A DNA stretch of 32,441 nucleotides from Magnetococcales bacterium (GCA_015228975.1 JADGCN010000005.1:20716-53156), one strand, 5' to 3'; positions 8,640-20,975 are shown, counted from the first letter of the stretch. Made by a program: numbers and translations. The notes: generated by a model not told the origin, from the letters alone.

Positions 8640-9728
8640 ATGACCATGAATGCGTCCAAACCAAGAATCATGATCGTTGATGATGAACGCCTCAATATCA
8701 ATGTGTTGAATGACATATTGAAGGATGACTATCAGATCAAGGTGGCCATGAATGGGGAGCAGGCTTTGCGGCGCGCCATGTCGGATCCCCAGCCCGACCT
8801 GATCCTGTTGGACATTCAGATGCCCGGCATGGGGGGCTACGAGGTCTGTGCCAAGCTCAAGGCCGATCCGCTGACCAGTGACATACCGGTGATTTTCATC
8901 ACCAACCTGAGCGACGATGATGACGAAAAAAGGGGATTGGATATGGGGGCGGTGGATTATCTCCTCAAGCCCATGCGTCCCGCCATCATTCTGGCCCGGG
9001 TGAAGACCCATCTGGGACTGAAGCAGGCCCGTGCCACTCTGGCGCAACGCAATGCCGAACTGGAACGCATGTTGGTCTTGCGCGAGACAGTGGAGAATAT
9101 TTCCCGGCATGATCTCAAGGGGCCTTTGAGCGCCATACTCGGGGCGACGCAATTGATGCTGGAAGTCGATTCCATGTCGCCGGAACACAAAAAATTATTG
9201 GCCATGCAGGAACGCGCCGCCTATAAAATATTGGAGATGATCAATCGTTCCCTGGACATGTTGAAAATGGAGCAGGGGACCTATCCGTTGCAGCCTGTCG
9301 CGGTTGATCTTCTGAAAGTGATTGGTCGTATTTTCACCGAGGTACGGTATCGGACACCTCACATTTTCGTGCAAGGGCAACCGGTAGTGCCGGGACAAAC
9401 GTTTTGCGTTTTGGGTGAAGAGCTGCTTTACTATTCCATGCTCTCCAACCTGATTAAAAATGCCACTGAGGCCAATCACAACCAGGAGTCCATCACCATT
9501 CGCCTGGAGTCCGGCAATCCGGCGGTTGTCAAAATACAAAATTCGATCATGGTCCCCGAGGCCATTCGGGACAATTTTTTTGAAAAATATGTCACCTCGG
9601 GAAAACGATCGGGAACGGGTCTCGGAACCTATTCGGCGCGCCTGATCGTCACCACCTTGGGTGGATCCATCCGCATGGACACCTCCCCGGAAATTGGCAC
9701 CATCATCACGCTGTTTTTGCCCGTTTAG
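8640..9728 (+). CDS. Response regulator-histidine kinase (REC-HisKA-HATPase), no transmembrane sensor
   Basis: REC: IMIVDDERLNINVLNDILKD...LILLDIQMPGMGGYEV; HisKA-like ISRHDLKGPLSAILG; HATPase NLIKNATEAN / SGTGLGTYSA. ATG 8640 follows the upstream stop by 4 bp. Confidence 0.9.
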   Translation: MTMNASKPRIMIVDDERLNINVLNDILKDDYQIKVAMNGEQALRRAMSDPQPDLILLDIQMPGMGGYEVCAKLKADPLTSDIPVIFITNLSDDDDEKRGLDMGAVDYLLKPMRPAIILARVKTHLGLKQARATLAQRNAELERMLVLRETVENISRHDLKGPLSAILGATQLMLEVDSMSPEHKKLLAMQERAAYKILEMINRSLDMLKMEQGTYPLQPVAVDLLKVIGRIFTEVRYRTPHIFVQGQPVVPGQTFCVLGEELLYYSMLSNLIKNATEANHNQESITIRLESGNPAVVKIQNSIMVPEAIRDNFFEKYVTSGKRSGTGLGTYSARLIVTTLGGSIRMDTSPEIGTIITLFLPV

Positions 9729-9771
9729 TTCCAGGTATCGTTCATCATTACCTCTTCCAAGGCACAACGCC

Positions 9772-10356
9772 ATGTTTCCAAAAACACCCGCGATCACGTG
9801 TTACGACCCCCTGGCCGATTTTTTGGGGGCCGGGGGGGCACCTTTCACCTATACCTTCGACGATGCCGTCAAATTGTCCGGTCATGCCTGTCCGACGATT
9901 GCCGGGGCCTTTTTAATGGCCAAGCGGGCTTTGGAGCTGCTCTACCCCGACACCATGCCGCAACGCGGAGATATCGCCATCACCGTTCCCGATTCGGTGG
10001 ATGCGGGGGTGATCGGCCCCATCACGCAAATCCTGACACTGGTGACCGGAGCAGCCGCAAATAATGGTTTCAAAGGGTTGGGAGATCATTTCAACCGCAT
10101 GAACCTGATGCGCTTTCGTGAAGAGGCGGCCATGTCGCAATCTTTTCTTTTTGAAAGACTCTCGACCGGAAAGCAGGTACGTTTGCAGTATAACCCGCAT
10201 GCTTTTCCTCCATCCCCCAAAATTGCGGAACTCCTGCCGCTTTTACTTGCGGATCGTGCCACAACGGCGCAAAAATTGGAGTTCGCCCGAGTCTGGCGGC
10301 AAAGGGTATTGGATATTTTGCAGGATGGCGGAACCCACACCGTGTTTCAAGTCTGA
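9772..10356 (+). CDS. FmdE-like domain protein
   Basis: KLSGHACPTIAGAFLMAKRALELLYP resembles the His-x-Cys-Pro motif of FmdE-type domains. Confidence 0.55.
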   Translation: MFPKTPAITCYDPLADFLGAGGAPFTYTFDDAVKLSGHACPTIAGAFLMAKRALELLYPDTMPQRGDIAITVPDSVDAGVIGPITQILTLVTGAAANNGFKGLGDHFNRMNLMRFREEAAMSQSFLFERLSTGKQVRLQYNPHAFPPSPKIAELLPLLLADRATTAQKLEFARVWRQRVLDILQDGGTHTVFQV

Positions 10357-10368
10357 GGAGACCCACCC

Positions 10369-11130
10369 ATGTATCTCAAAGGAAAACGTGGTTTGGTATT
10401 CGGTATTGCCAACCAGGCCAGTATCGCTTTTGGCTGTGCAAAGGCCATGGTGGATCAGGGGGCAGAAGTTATTGTAACCTATGGAACGGCCAAAGCCGAA
10501 TCTTTTGTCACGCCCCTCCTGCCGGCTTTGAACCATGCCACGGCCCTGCTGTGTGATGTCACCCGGGATGAGCATCTGGACGCGGTATTTTCTTTGGTCA
10601 AGGCGCGTTGGGGAACGTTGGATTTCATGATTCATTCCATTGCGTTTGCTCCGATGGAGGATCTGCATGGACGGGTGGTTGATTGTTCCAAAGCCGGTTT
10701 TTTGACCGCCATGGATATTTCCTGTCATTCGTTCATCCGTCTCGCCAAACTGAGTGAGCCGCTGATGACCGGGGGTGGTTGTCTGCAAACGATCAGCTAT
10801 TACGGATCGCAGCGGGTGGTGCAAAATTATAACATCATGGGTCCCGTCAAGGCGGCTTTGGAGTGTATCACCCAATACATGGCGGCAGAACTGGGCCCCA
10901 AAGGGATCCGGGTTCACGCCCTGTCGCCCGGACCATTGCAAACCCGTGCCGCATCGGGCATCAAGGATTTTGATGTGTTGATGGCGAAAGCGGTGGAAAA
11001 AGCGCCGCTGCAACGGTTGGTCACCATTGAGGATGTGGGGGCAACGGCGGCGTTCTTGGCCAGCGACGCCGCTCGAGGACTGACGGGTAACATTGTTTAT
11101 ATCGATGCCGGCTACCACAGCGTGGACTGA
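10369..11130 (+). CDS. fabI: Enoyl-[acyl-carrier-protein] reductase, FabI-type SDR
   Basis: GLVFGIANQASIAFGCAKAM; SYYGSQRVVQNYNIMGPVKAALE (Y-x6-K active site); C-terminal GLTGNIVYIDAGYH. Confidence 0.85.
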   Translation: MYLKGKRGLVFGIANQASIAFGCAKAMVDQGAEVIVTYGTAKAESFVTPLLPALNHATALLCDVTRDEHLDAVFSLVKARWGTLDFMIHSIAFAPMEDLHGRVVDCSKAGFLTAMDISCHSFIRLAKLSEPLMTGGGCLQTISYYGSQRVVQNYNIMGPVKAALECITQYMAAELGPKGIRVHALSPGPLQTRAASGIKDFDVLMAKAVEKAPLQRLVTIEDVGATAAFLASDAARGLTGNIVYIDAGYHSVD

Positions 11131-11135
11131 CTCCC

Positions 11136-12515
11136 ATGGCGCACATCGAAAACAAAACCATCGATGAAATTCAGGTTGGCGATAGCTGTTTTCTGGAGCG
11201 ACGCCTGACACGCGACGATATCCAACTTTTCGCCATCATGTCCGGGGATGTCAATCCGGCGCATTTGGACGATGATTATGCGCAGAAAAGCATTTTTCAC
11301 GAGGTTATTGCCCATGGCATGTGGGGTGGTGCCCTGATTTCCACGGTTCTGGGCACGCAACTGCCCGGTCCTGGGACGATCTATCTCGAACAAACCCTCA
11401 AGTTCAAGCGTCCGGTGACGTTGGGGGATGTGGTGCGGGTCACCCTGAGGGTATTGCAGAAAAATACGGAAAACAGGCGGGTCACCTTTGAATGTTTGTG
11501 TACCAACCAGAAACAGGAGGTGGTGATCTCCGGCGAGGCCACCGTCCTGGCGCCCAGCCATAAAATTTCCCGACCCGTGCCCCATTTGCCAGAAATTCGC
11601 ATGATGGGACAAAAGCATTGGACGGCCTTGCTCATGCAGGTCAAAGAGATGCCCGCCGTCAAGGCGGTTGTTGTCCACCCCGTTTCCTCCATGGCCCTGG
11701 AGGGGGTACTCATGGCGGCCCGGGCGGGCATTATCGATCCCATACTCGTAGGCCCCAAGGAACGGATTCGTCAAGCGGCCATGGAAGCCAACCTGGATAT
11801 GGATACCCTGGAAATCATCGATACGCCACACAGTCATGCCTCGGCCAGTCGAGCGGTCAGCATGGCGCGGCAGGGGGATGTGCAGACCGTGATCAATGGC
11901 AGTTTGCCGGTCAAGGAGTTGTTTCAGGCGGTATTGCACCCCGAGACGGGCCTGCGAACCGACAAACGGGCCAGCCATGTGTTCGCCTATGATGTCCCCA
12001 CCTACGATAAGATGATTTACATCACCGATGCCGGGATCACCCCTTTTCCCACCTTGGAGAATAAAAGGGATATCATTCAAAACGCCATCGATCTGGTGCG
12101 CAGAGTGGCGCATGTGCCGCCCAAGGTGGCTATTTTAGCCGCTTCCGATGAAATCAGCGCCGCCCTGCCATCGACCATCGATGCCGCTACCTTGTGTAAG
12201 ATGGCGGAGCGCAACCAAATCAAGGGTGGCATTTTGGATGGACCCTTGGCTTTTGATTCGGCCATTTCCCCTTCAGCGGCCAAATACAGCAAGCTTAACT
12301 CACCGGTAGCGGGACAGGCGGACATATTGGTGGCCCCCGATTTGGAATCGGCCCACCTGTTGGCCAAGCAGTTGGAACATTTGGCCGATGCCAAGGGGGC
12401 TGGCATCATTATTGGCACCCGTGTACCGGTTATTCTCCCGACCCATGCGGAAGATGCCTTTGCGCGCATGGCTTCCTGTGCCCTGGCCACCTTGATGATT
12501 GCCAAAGCGGTCTGA
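11136..12515 (+). CDS. Bifunctional MaoC-like enoyl-CoA hydratase / phosphate acetyl(butyryl)transferase
   Basis: N-terminal hot-dog/MaoC: FAIMSGDVNPAHLDDDYA...IAHGMWGGAL; C-terminal phosphotransacetylase: YITDAGITPFPTLENKRDIIQNAI...GGILDGPLAFDSAIS. Confidence 0.92.
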   Translation: MAHIENKTIDEIQVGDSCFLERRLTRDDIQLFAIMSGDVNPAHLDDDYAQKSIFHEVIAHGMWGGALISTVLGTQLPGPGTIYLEQTLKFKRPVTLGDVVRVTLRVLQKNTENRRVTFECLCTNQKQEVVISGEATVLAPSHKISRPVPHLPEIRMMGQKHWTALLMQVKEMPAVKAVVVHPVSSMALEGVLMAARAGIIDPILVGPKERIRQAAMEANLDMDTLEIIDTPHSHASASRAVSMARQGDVQTVINGSLPVKELFQAVLHPETGLRTDKRASHVFAYDVPTYDKMIYITDAGITPFPTLENKRDIIQNAIDLVRRVAHVPPKVAILAASDEISAALPSTIDAATLCKMAERNQIKGGILDGPLAFDSAISPSAAKYSKLNSPVAGQADILVAPDLESAHLLAKQLEHLADAKGAGIIIGTRVPVILPTHAEDAFARMASCALATLMIAKAV

Positions 12516-12673
12516 GTGTTTCCGAAGTCCACCCTGGAACGGGAACCGATGCGGGTGGAACACAGGGTTGGCTTCGACGTGGGTCAAAGCTGTTATTGAA
12601 AATCATTGGCAAGAAAAATAATTGTTTCCTGAACGGTGATCCCGCACAATAGGGACTTGAGAGGGGAGGGATT

Positions 12674-12694
12674 CGTAAGGATGTGACCCTTACG
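12674..12694 (+). other. Perfect 7-bp stem / 7-nt loop inverted repeat (CGTAAGG-atgtgac-CCTTACG)
   Basis: Direct reading of the intergenic region upstream of the 85-aa ORF; no T-tract follows. Confidence 0.5.
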
Positions 12695-12758
12695 TCTGCA
12701 GGGGGCCGATCTTTATGGCTCAAGGATTGGCATCATGACCATTTCAGGATGAAGCATC

Positions 12759-13016
12759 ATGTCAGATCATGAAGAACAGCAGGAAAGACTCGAAGCCATA
12801 TTAAAAATATTGGACAAACTGAAAGTGCAAACCCGGGATGGATTGACGGAGAGTCCCGCGATGGATGAGCTTGTCCGGGAAATTGAACATTTGAACGGAT
12901 CGAACGGATGGCGAACGAACTTTTCCTTTGTAGATGAAGCGGGTAAAAGGGAACAGGCCCTCAAGGTGTTGATGGCTTTTGTTGAAAAGGAGCGGGAATC
13001 ACCCACCTTGCACTGA
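12759..13016 (+). CDS. Small hypothetical protein (85 aa), charged and helical
   Basis: ATG-initiated ORF in the gap between two well-supported gene blocks; no recognised domain. Confidence 0.5.
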   Translation: MSDHEEQQERLEAILKILDKLKVQTRDGLTESPAMDELVREIEHLNGSNGWRTNFSFVDEAGKREQALKVLMAFVEKERESPTLH

Positions 13017-13059
13017 CCAATGAGGCAAACGCTGTGCATGATCGTGAATAGGGCTTACG

Positions 13060-13869
13060 ATGACTCCCATCCATTCCCTGCGCCCCATGGCCCGGTTACC
13101 GGTTCCACTCCTGGCGCTCTGTTTTTTTTTCATGGCGGTTCGTGCCCATGGGATGGAGACCCCGACCACCATTCACCTGCTGAGTTATCACAACCATCCC
13201 CCGTTTGTGACCGGTCCCGAGCAGGGGCTGACCTTTGACGTGGCCAAATCGTTGACCGAATTGGCCGCCGGAAAGTGGAAGTTTCAAGTACGCATAGTGC
13301 CGCGCAGCCGCCTTGATCTGGAGTTGAAACCATGGATCCAGGGACAATGTACACCACCGACCTCGGCCCCTTGTGGTGATGATTGGAGCGTCCTGTGGGT
13401 GAATCCCTCCTGGGGATTTGGCGGCCCATCGGAAAACGGTTTCCACTGGTTGAAAATGTTTGAGGATTCCAACGCCATTATTTCCCTCAAGGAGTCCCCT
13501 GTGGACTATCAAACGCCGGAATCCCTGCGTGGTTTGCGTTTTGGTGGCATCCGGGGCCACCAGTATGTGGGCATTGACGATCTGGTGACAGCGGGTGGCA
13601 TTCAACGTATCGATGGCAATCACGAGCGCGACAACATTATGATGTTGTTGCTGAAACGCTTGGATGTTCTCCTGCTGCCGACATCCACCATCCATTACTT
13701 TTTGACCAAAGATGACGCTGTTCGCGAATCAGCCCCCAAGATTCATGTTGCGCCGGTCCGGCATCAATATTTTTGGCGGCATTTCCTGATCCCCGCAACC
13801 CGGAAAGATCTGGAAGATTTGTTCCAGCGCTGGTTGGACAAGGGCAATTTTCAAAGTATTGACAAATGA
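13060..13869 (+). CDS. Periplasmic solute-binding protein family 3-like (SBP_bac_3-like) sensor component
   Basis: Hydrophobic signal sequence, TIHLLSYHNHPPFVTGPEQGLTFDVAKSLTELA, then ESLRGLRFGGIRGHQY. Stop overlaps the kinase start (ATGA at 13866). Confidence 0.75.
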   Translation: MTPIHSLRPMARLPVPLLALCFFFMAVRAHGMETPTTIHLLSYHNHPPFVTGPEQGLTFDVAKSLTELAAGKWKFQVRIVPRSRLDLELKPWIQGQCTPPTSAPCGDDWSVLWVNPSWGFGGPSENGFHWLKMFEDSNAIISLKESPVDYQTPESLRGLRFGGIRGHQYVGIDDLVTAGGIQRIDGNHERDNIMMLLLKRLDVLLLPTSTIHYFLTKDDAVRESAPKIHVAPVRHQYFWRHFLIPATRKDLEDLFQRWLDKGNFQSIDK

Positions 13870-16007
13870 GCAACCCGACCCGAACCGTCGCCATCAAACA
13901 CTCCATCAGCATGAAACTGCTCAAGATGGTGTTCGGCACGTATTGTCTGGCGACCGTGATTTTGACGGCGGTGCAAATGTGGATCGAGTATTCCAGGGAA
14001 ACTAAAGAAGTTGTTCAAACCCTTGTTACTTATCAGCCGCTGTTTGAAAAAACGTTATCCAACAATGTCTGGCATGTTGATTTGGCCCAACTGGATGTCA
14101 CCATCCACAGCATCCTGCAATTGCCGGAAGTGGTAGGCGTCAGCATCCTCGATCCCCACAACCGTTTTATTGCCCGAAAGGGATTGATTGACATCAAAGA
14201 GCGCGACACCATCGCCATAGACATGGTCAAAGTCCCGGAAACGCCACCCCGGTTTGCCGCCAACCTGTTTGATCACCACTTTGATCTGTTAGCCCCTTCG
14301 GAATCGGGAGTACAGGAAAAACTGGGTCGGGTGATCTTTTATTCCAATTCCGATATCGCCTTTTCCCGGGTTAACAAGTTATTCTGGTCGATTATTTTTT
14401 TCGCCAGTATCAAAACGTTGTTTTTATGGGTTGTCTTTTTATATTTCGGCAATCGCTTGGTAGGCAAACCGTTATTAAACTTGGTCCAGGAAACGGCGCG
14501 TTTTTCCATGGATCAAACAGGCAAATCCTTGCGGGTTGTTGATGGGAATGTCGATGAGATTCAACAACTTGATCAATCATTTGCCGCCATGGAAGCCCAG
14601 CTCCGGGAGAGCATGGATTCCTTGTCCCAGGGCTATGCCCGACTCGATGCCGTTGCCGCCATTCTGGAAATATCCTCCGGTTCCAAACCCATTAACACAT
14701 TGTTCCATCAGGTTTTGGATGAATTGGTCAACAGGGCGTGGCTTCCGGTTCAAAATCGAAAAATCCTGGGGGCGTGTATTTTCCTTGTCGATCCCAATCA
14801 GGAAAGACTGGTCATGCAGGCCCATGTCAACATGCCCGATGGGGCGATCGAATCGTGTCAGCATGTGGAGATCGGCTCCTGTCTGTGTGGACAAGCCTTC
14901 AAACGAAGAGAAATGGTTCAGGCCCGCAATCTCCATGAAAAGGAGTTGAGCAACCGTCACAGTCATTCCCTGGACGACAACGATTATTATGCCATTCCCA
15001 TCTGTTCCAGCGACAGAAGTCGTGTCATCGGTGTCCTGACGGGCTATTTCCAATCCTGTCATGGTCGCCATACCAGCGATGCGGATTTCCTGGGGAGTAT
15101 CGCCAATGCCTTGAGCAGTTTGATTGAGAGAAAGTTCGCTGAAGATGCGTTGAAAACCCACCAGGATTACCTCGAAAACATGGTGGCAACGCGTACCAAA
15201 CAATTGGCGCATGCCGAACGATTGGCTTGTTTGGGAACTTTTTCCGCAGGCATGGCCCACGAAGTCAACAATCCCAATTCCTTTATCGCGGGAAATATCG
15301 ATTTCCTCAAACAATTCTGGATGATAAGTCGTCCCATCCTCGATCAGAACAAGCATCTTGATCCCACGGGTCGTGTTGGTGCGTTTCTGACGGAAGTTGA
15401 TGCGACACTCGACGGCATGCTGGACGGCAGTCGCCGTATCTCTAAAATTGTCGATAGCCTCAAAGCCTATTCTCGGGGCGGAATGGAAACCGACAAGGTG
15501 GAATGCCGGTTGCTGGATCCGGTTCAGGATGCTGGCAACCTGTTGAAATATCGTATCAAGAAGGGATTTGCCTTAAAAATTGATGTGCCAACCACTATGA
15601 TGGTGATATGTGATCGTCAGCAAATGACGCAAGTCTTTGTCAATTTGTTCAACAATGCCATGGATGCGATGGAAAACATGGATATCACAGGGGCGAAACA
15701 GATCACCGTCCATGCCGAAATGTTGGATGACCATGTATGGATACGGGTCAAGGATCAAGGACCCGGGATTCTCCCGGGGGCACAGGGGAAAATATTTGAC
15801 CCTTTTTACACCTCCAAGGGTAAAACCAAAGGGACAGGTCTTGGACTTTCAATCGTTCAAGGAATTATCGAAGACCACGCCGGGCAAATCACGGTTTTTT
15901 CCACACCGGAAAAGATGGAAGGTGCTGAATTTCTTATTATCCTGCCCAACCGGGAAAACTATCAAAAAATTTGTGATCGAAGAAAACTCGGTCGTGTAGC
16001 AGAATGA
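13866..16007 (+). CDS. Sensor histidine kinase (periplasmic sensor, TM, GAF, HisKA, HATPase_c)
   Basis: GAF-like region (HVEIGSCLCGQAFKRREMV), FSAGMAHEVNNPNSFIAGNIDFLK phosphoacceptor, DQGPGI and GKTKGTGLGLSIVQGII ATPase motifs. Confidence 0.9.
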   Translation: MSNPTRTVAIKHSISMKLLKMVFGTYCLATVILTAVQMWIEYSRETKEVVQTLVTYQPLFEKTLSNNVWHVDLAQLDVTIHSILQLPEVVGVSILDPHNRFIARKGLIDIKERDTIAIDMVKVPETPPRFAANLFDHHFDLLAPSESGVQEKLGRVIFYSNSDIAFSRVNKLFWSIIFFASIKTLFLWVVFLYFGNRLVGKPLLNLVQETARFSMDQTGKSLRVVDGNVDEIQQLDQSFAAMEAQLRESMDSLSQGYARLDAVAAILEISSGSKPINTLFHQVLDELVNRAWLPVQNRKILGACIFLVDPNQERLVMQAHVNMPDGAIESCQHVEIGSCLCGQAFKRREMVQARNLHEKELSNRHSHSLDDNDYYAIPICSSDRSRVIGVLTGYFQSCHGRHTSDADFLGSIANALSSLIERKFAEDALKTHQDYLENMVATRTKQLAHAERLACLGTFSAGMAHEVNNPNSFIAGNIDFLKQFWMISRPILDQNKHLDPTGRVGAFLTEVDATLDGMLDGSRRISKIVDSLKAYSRGGMETDKVECRLLDPVQDAGNLLKYRIKKGFALKIDVPTTMMVICDRQQMTQVFVNLFNNAMDAMENMDITGAKQITVHAEMLDDHVWIRVKDQGPGILPGAQGKIFDPFYTSKGKTKGTGLGLSIVQGIIEDHAGQITVFSTPEKMEGAEFLIILPNRENYQKICDRRKLGRVAE

Positions 16008-16089
16008 AATAAAGAGACGGTTCATGGCGTAAACTTAATCAATCCGCAACCATTTTTGAACTTTGGAATGGTGGCAGTGGAACGCAGGG

Positions 16090-16482
16090 TTAATCTTCAG
16101 TACCCACGACAACTCCCAGATCTGGTAAAGAAGGTCGTATGAGTACATCGGCAGGAATTTTAAGCCCCTCGTGAAGGCGGCGGATCATTTCCAGCGAGAG
16201 GTTCCGTTTACGGTTGAGAACTTCAGTCACCCGTGCCCGGCTGCCGATAAATGGTTCCAGTTCCTTGCGGCTCAAACCCATTTGTTCCATTTGGAACTTG
16301 ATAGCTTCAATGGGATCCGGGAGATTAATGGCGTGGTGTTTAGCTTCGTAGGCTTCGACTAGAGTAACGAGAAGGTCCAGGCGATCTCCTTCCGTTGTAT
16401 CAGGGGCGGCATCCATGAGTCGCTCTATTTCTGCTAACGCTGCATTGTAGTCCAGTTCGGTCTTGATGGGATGAACGTCCAT
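16090..16482 (-). CDS. higA: HigA-like antitoxin (XRE-family HTH)
   Basis: MGLSRKELEPFIGSRARVTEVLNRKRNLSLEMIRRLHEGLKIPADVLI is typical of HigA. ORF track uses GTG 16485; ATG 16482 overlaps the HigB stop. Confidence 0.82.
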   Translation of the reverse strand: MDVHPIKTELDYNAALAEIERLMDAAPDTTEGDRLDLLVTLVEAYEAKHHAINLPDPIEAIKFQMEQMGLSRKELEPFIGSRARVTEVLNRKRNLSLEMIRRLHEGLKIPADVLIRPSLPDLGVVVGTED

Positions 16483-16688
16483 CACACGGTCTCCGCATCG
16501 ATTTGATCATATTGGGCATGGGTTCCGATAAATCGGATATACACCACACCATGTGGATAGTTTATCTTCACCAACAATCGATACTTGTTGCCGGAAATGT
16601 TGAAAACCACACGGTTTCCCTTGATGAAATATGGGATCAACACATTTTCAGAATCGCTGAAGGTTGGTTTTGATTGGATAATTGGCAT
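16482..16688 (-). CDS. higB: HigB-like toxin, short (68 aa), apparently N-terminally truncated
   Basis: NRVVFNISGNKYRLLVKINYPHGVVYIRFIGTHAQYDQIDAETV matches the HigB C-terminal core; the usual N-terminal 'EFWEKHP...LRAWY' region is absent. Confidence 0.7.
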   Translation of the reverse strand: MPIIQSKPTFSDSENVLIPYFIKGNRVVFNISGNKYRLLVKINYPHGVVYIRFIGTHAQYDQIDAETV

Positions 16689-16729
16689 CCCTTTGACGGC
16701 AACCCGGTATCGATCCCTGGTGACAAAAG

Positions 16730-16761
16730 AACACCCCGGAAGAAAATCTGTCCGGGGTGTT
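16730..16761 (-). terminator. Rho-independent terminator downstream of eno
   Basis: Perfect 11-bp inverted repeat aacaccccgga/tccggggtgtt with 10-nt loop; on the minus strand it is followed by tctttt. Confidence 0.85.
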
Positions 16762-16816
16762 TGAACATGGATCCAGGGCAGGGCGAGACCACCCTTCCTG
16801 GACCAATAAAAAACGA

Positions 16817-19619
<2,803 letters not shown>

Positions 19620-19623
<4 letters not shown>

Positions 19624-20975
19624 GCCATCACCTCACGCAACGTGGCTACAAAACGTTCCCTGTCTTCCGAGGAGAGTGTTTCGGTTGTGCAAATCAGCAA
19701 TGTGTTGTCTATTCCGGGATAATCCCTGGCCAGGGGGTAACCGCCGGCGATGCCGCGTTGCTGAAGTTTTTCCAACACCTTGGTAACATCGGTTGGCAGC
19801 CGCACCGCCACCTCATGGAAAAAAGGTTGGGAAAACACCCGGGAGACACCGGGAATGGCGAGGAGCATGGTCAACAGTTGGGTTGCATTGTCGTGACACG
19901 CCAGGGCGATGCGTTTCAGTCCGTCCGGCCCCAACAATGACAGGTGGATAGCGGCGGCAATGGTCATCAACCCCTGGTTGGAACATATGTTGGACGTGGC
20001 GCGTGAACGACGGATGTGTTGTTCCCGGGCTTGCAGGGTCAGGACGAATCCGCGTTGACCGTGGTGATCGACGGTGCTGCCGACAATACGCCCTGGCAGT
20101 TGCCGCACGTTCGCCGTGCGACAGCACATGAAGCCGAATCCCGGTCCACCGGAGGAAGGGGGTGCCCCCAAGGGTTGCCCTTCTCCGCAGGCGATATCCG
20201 CCCCTTTCGCACCCCAGGCCCCGGGGGGGGTCAAAAGCCCCAGGGCGACGGGATTGACTACCCCGATCACCAATGCCCCGTGCTGATGGGCGATGTCGGT
20301 CAAGGCGTCGCATTCTTCCAATCCCCCGAAAAAATTGGGTTGGGGAATGACCAGGGCGCAATAGCCGTCGTCTCGATGGGATTCCAGGGATTGGGGATCG
20401 GTGATGCCGGTTGCGGTATTGAAGGGGAGTGTTACCAATTCGATGTCAAGGTCGCGCACCAGGGCTTGGACTGTGGACAGAAAGCGTCGGTTCAGCGTTG
20501 CGGGGATCAGGACGCGCCGTTTTTTCCCCGGTCCTTGCAGGCGTACTGCCATCAGTATCGCTTCCGCCAGCGCGCTGGCACCATCGTACATCGACGCGTT
20601 GGAGGCTTCCAATCCCGTCAGGGCGGCCATCATGGTTTGAAATTCGTAGAGAATCTGCAAGGTTCCTTGACTTGCTTCCGCCTGATAAGGGGTATAGGCG
20701 GTGTAAAATTCACCCCGCGACGCCATCTGCCAAACCACGGCGGGGATGTGATGGGCATAAGAGCCGGCACCGATCAAACACAGGTCGGATCGATCCCGTG
20801 CCGCCCGCTGTCGCATCAGCCGGGCTACCTGCCACTCTTCCAGGGGTTCGGGCAATTTGAGCGGCTGACAACGCAATTCCGGGTCAATCTCTTCAAACAG
20901 CCGCTCCACACTTTCCACCCCAATGGTCGCCAACATGACCTGGACATCGTCCGGGGTGTGGGGGATAAAAGGCAT
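19620..20975 (-). CDS. gcvPA: Glycine dehydrogenase (decarboxylating) subunit 1 (P-protein, N-terminal half)
   Basis: [85 protein letters not shown]. Overlaps gcvPB by ATGA. ORF track starts at 21026. Confidence 0.97.

Noticed and set aside
11112-12113. 333-aa minus-strand ORF
   Set aside because: Antisense to the strongly supported MaoC-phosphotransacetylase fusion.
12556-16090. Shared motif gtggaac(a/g)cagggtt near 12556 and 16077
   Set aside because: 15 nt with one mismatch is expected by chance at this window size.
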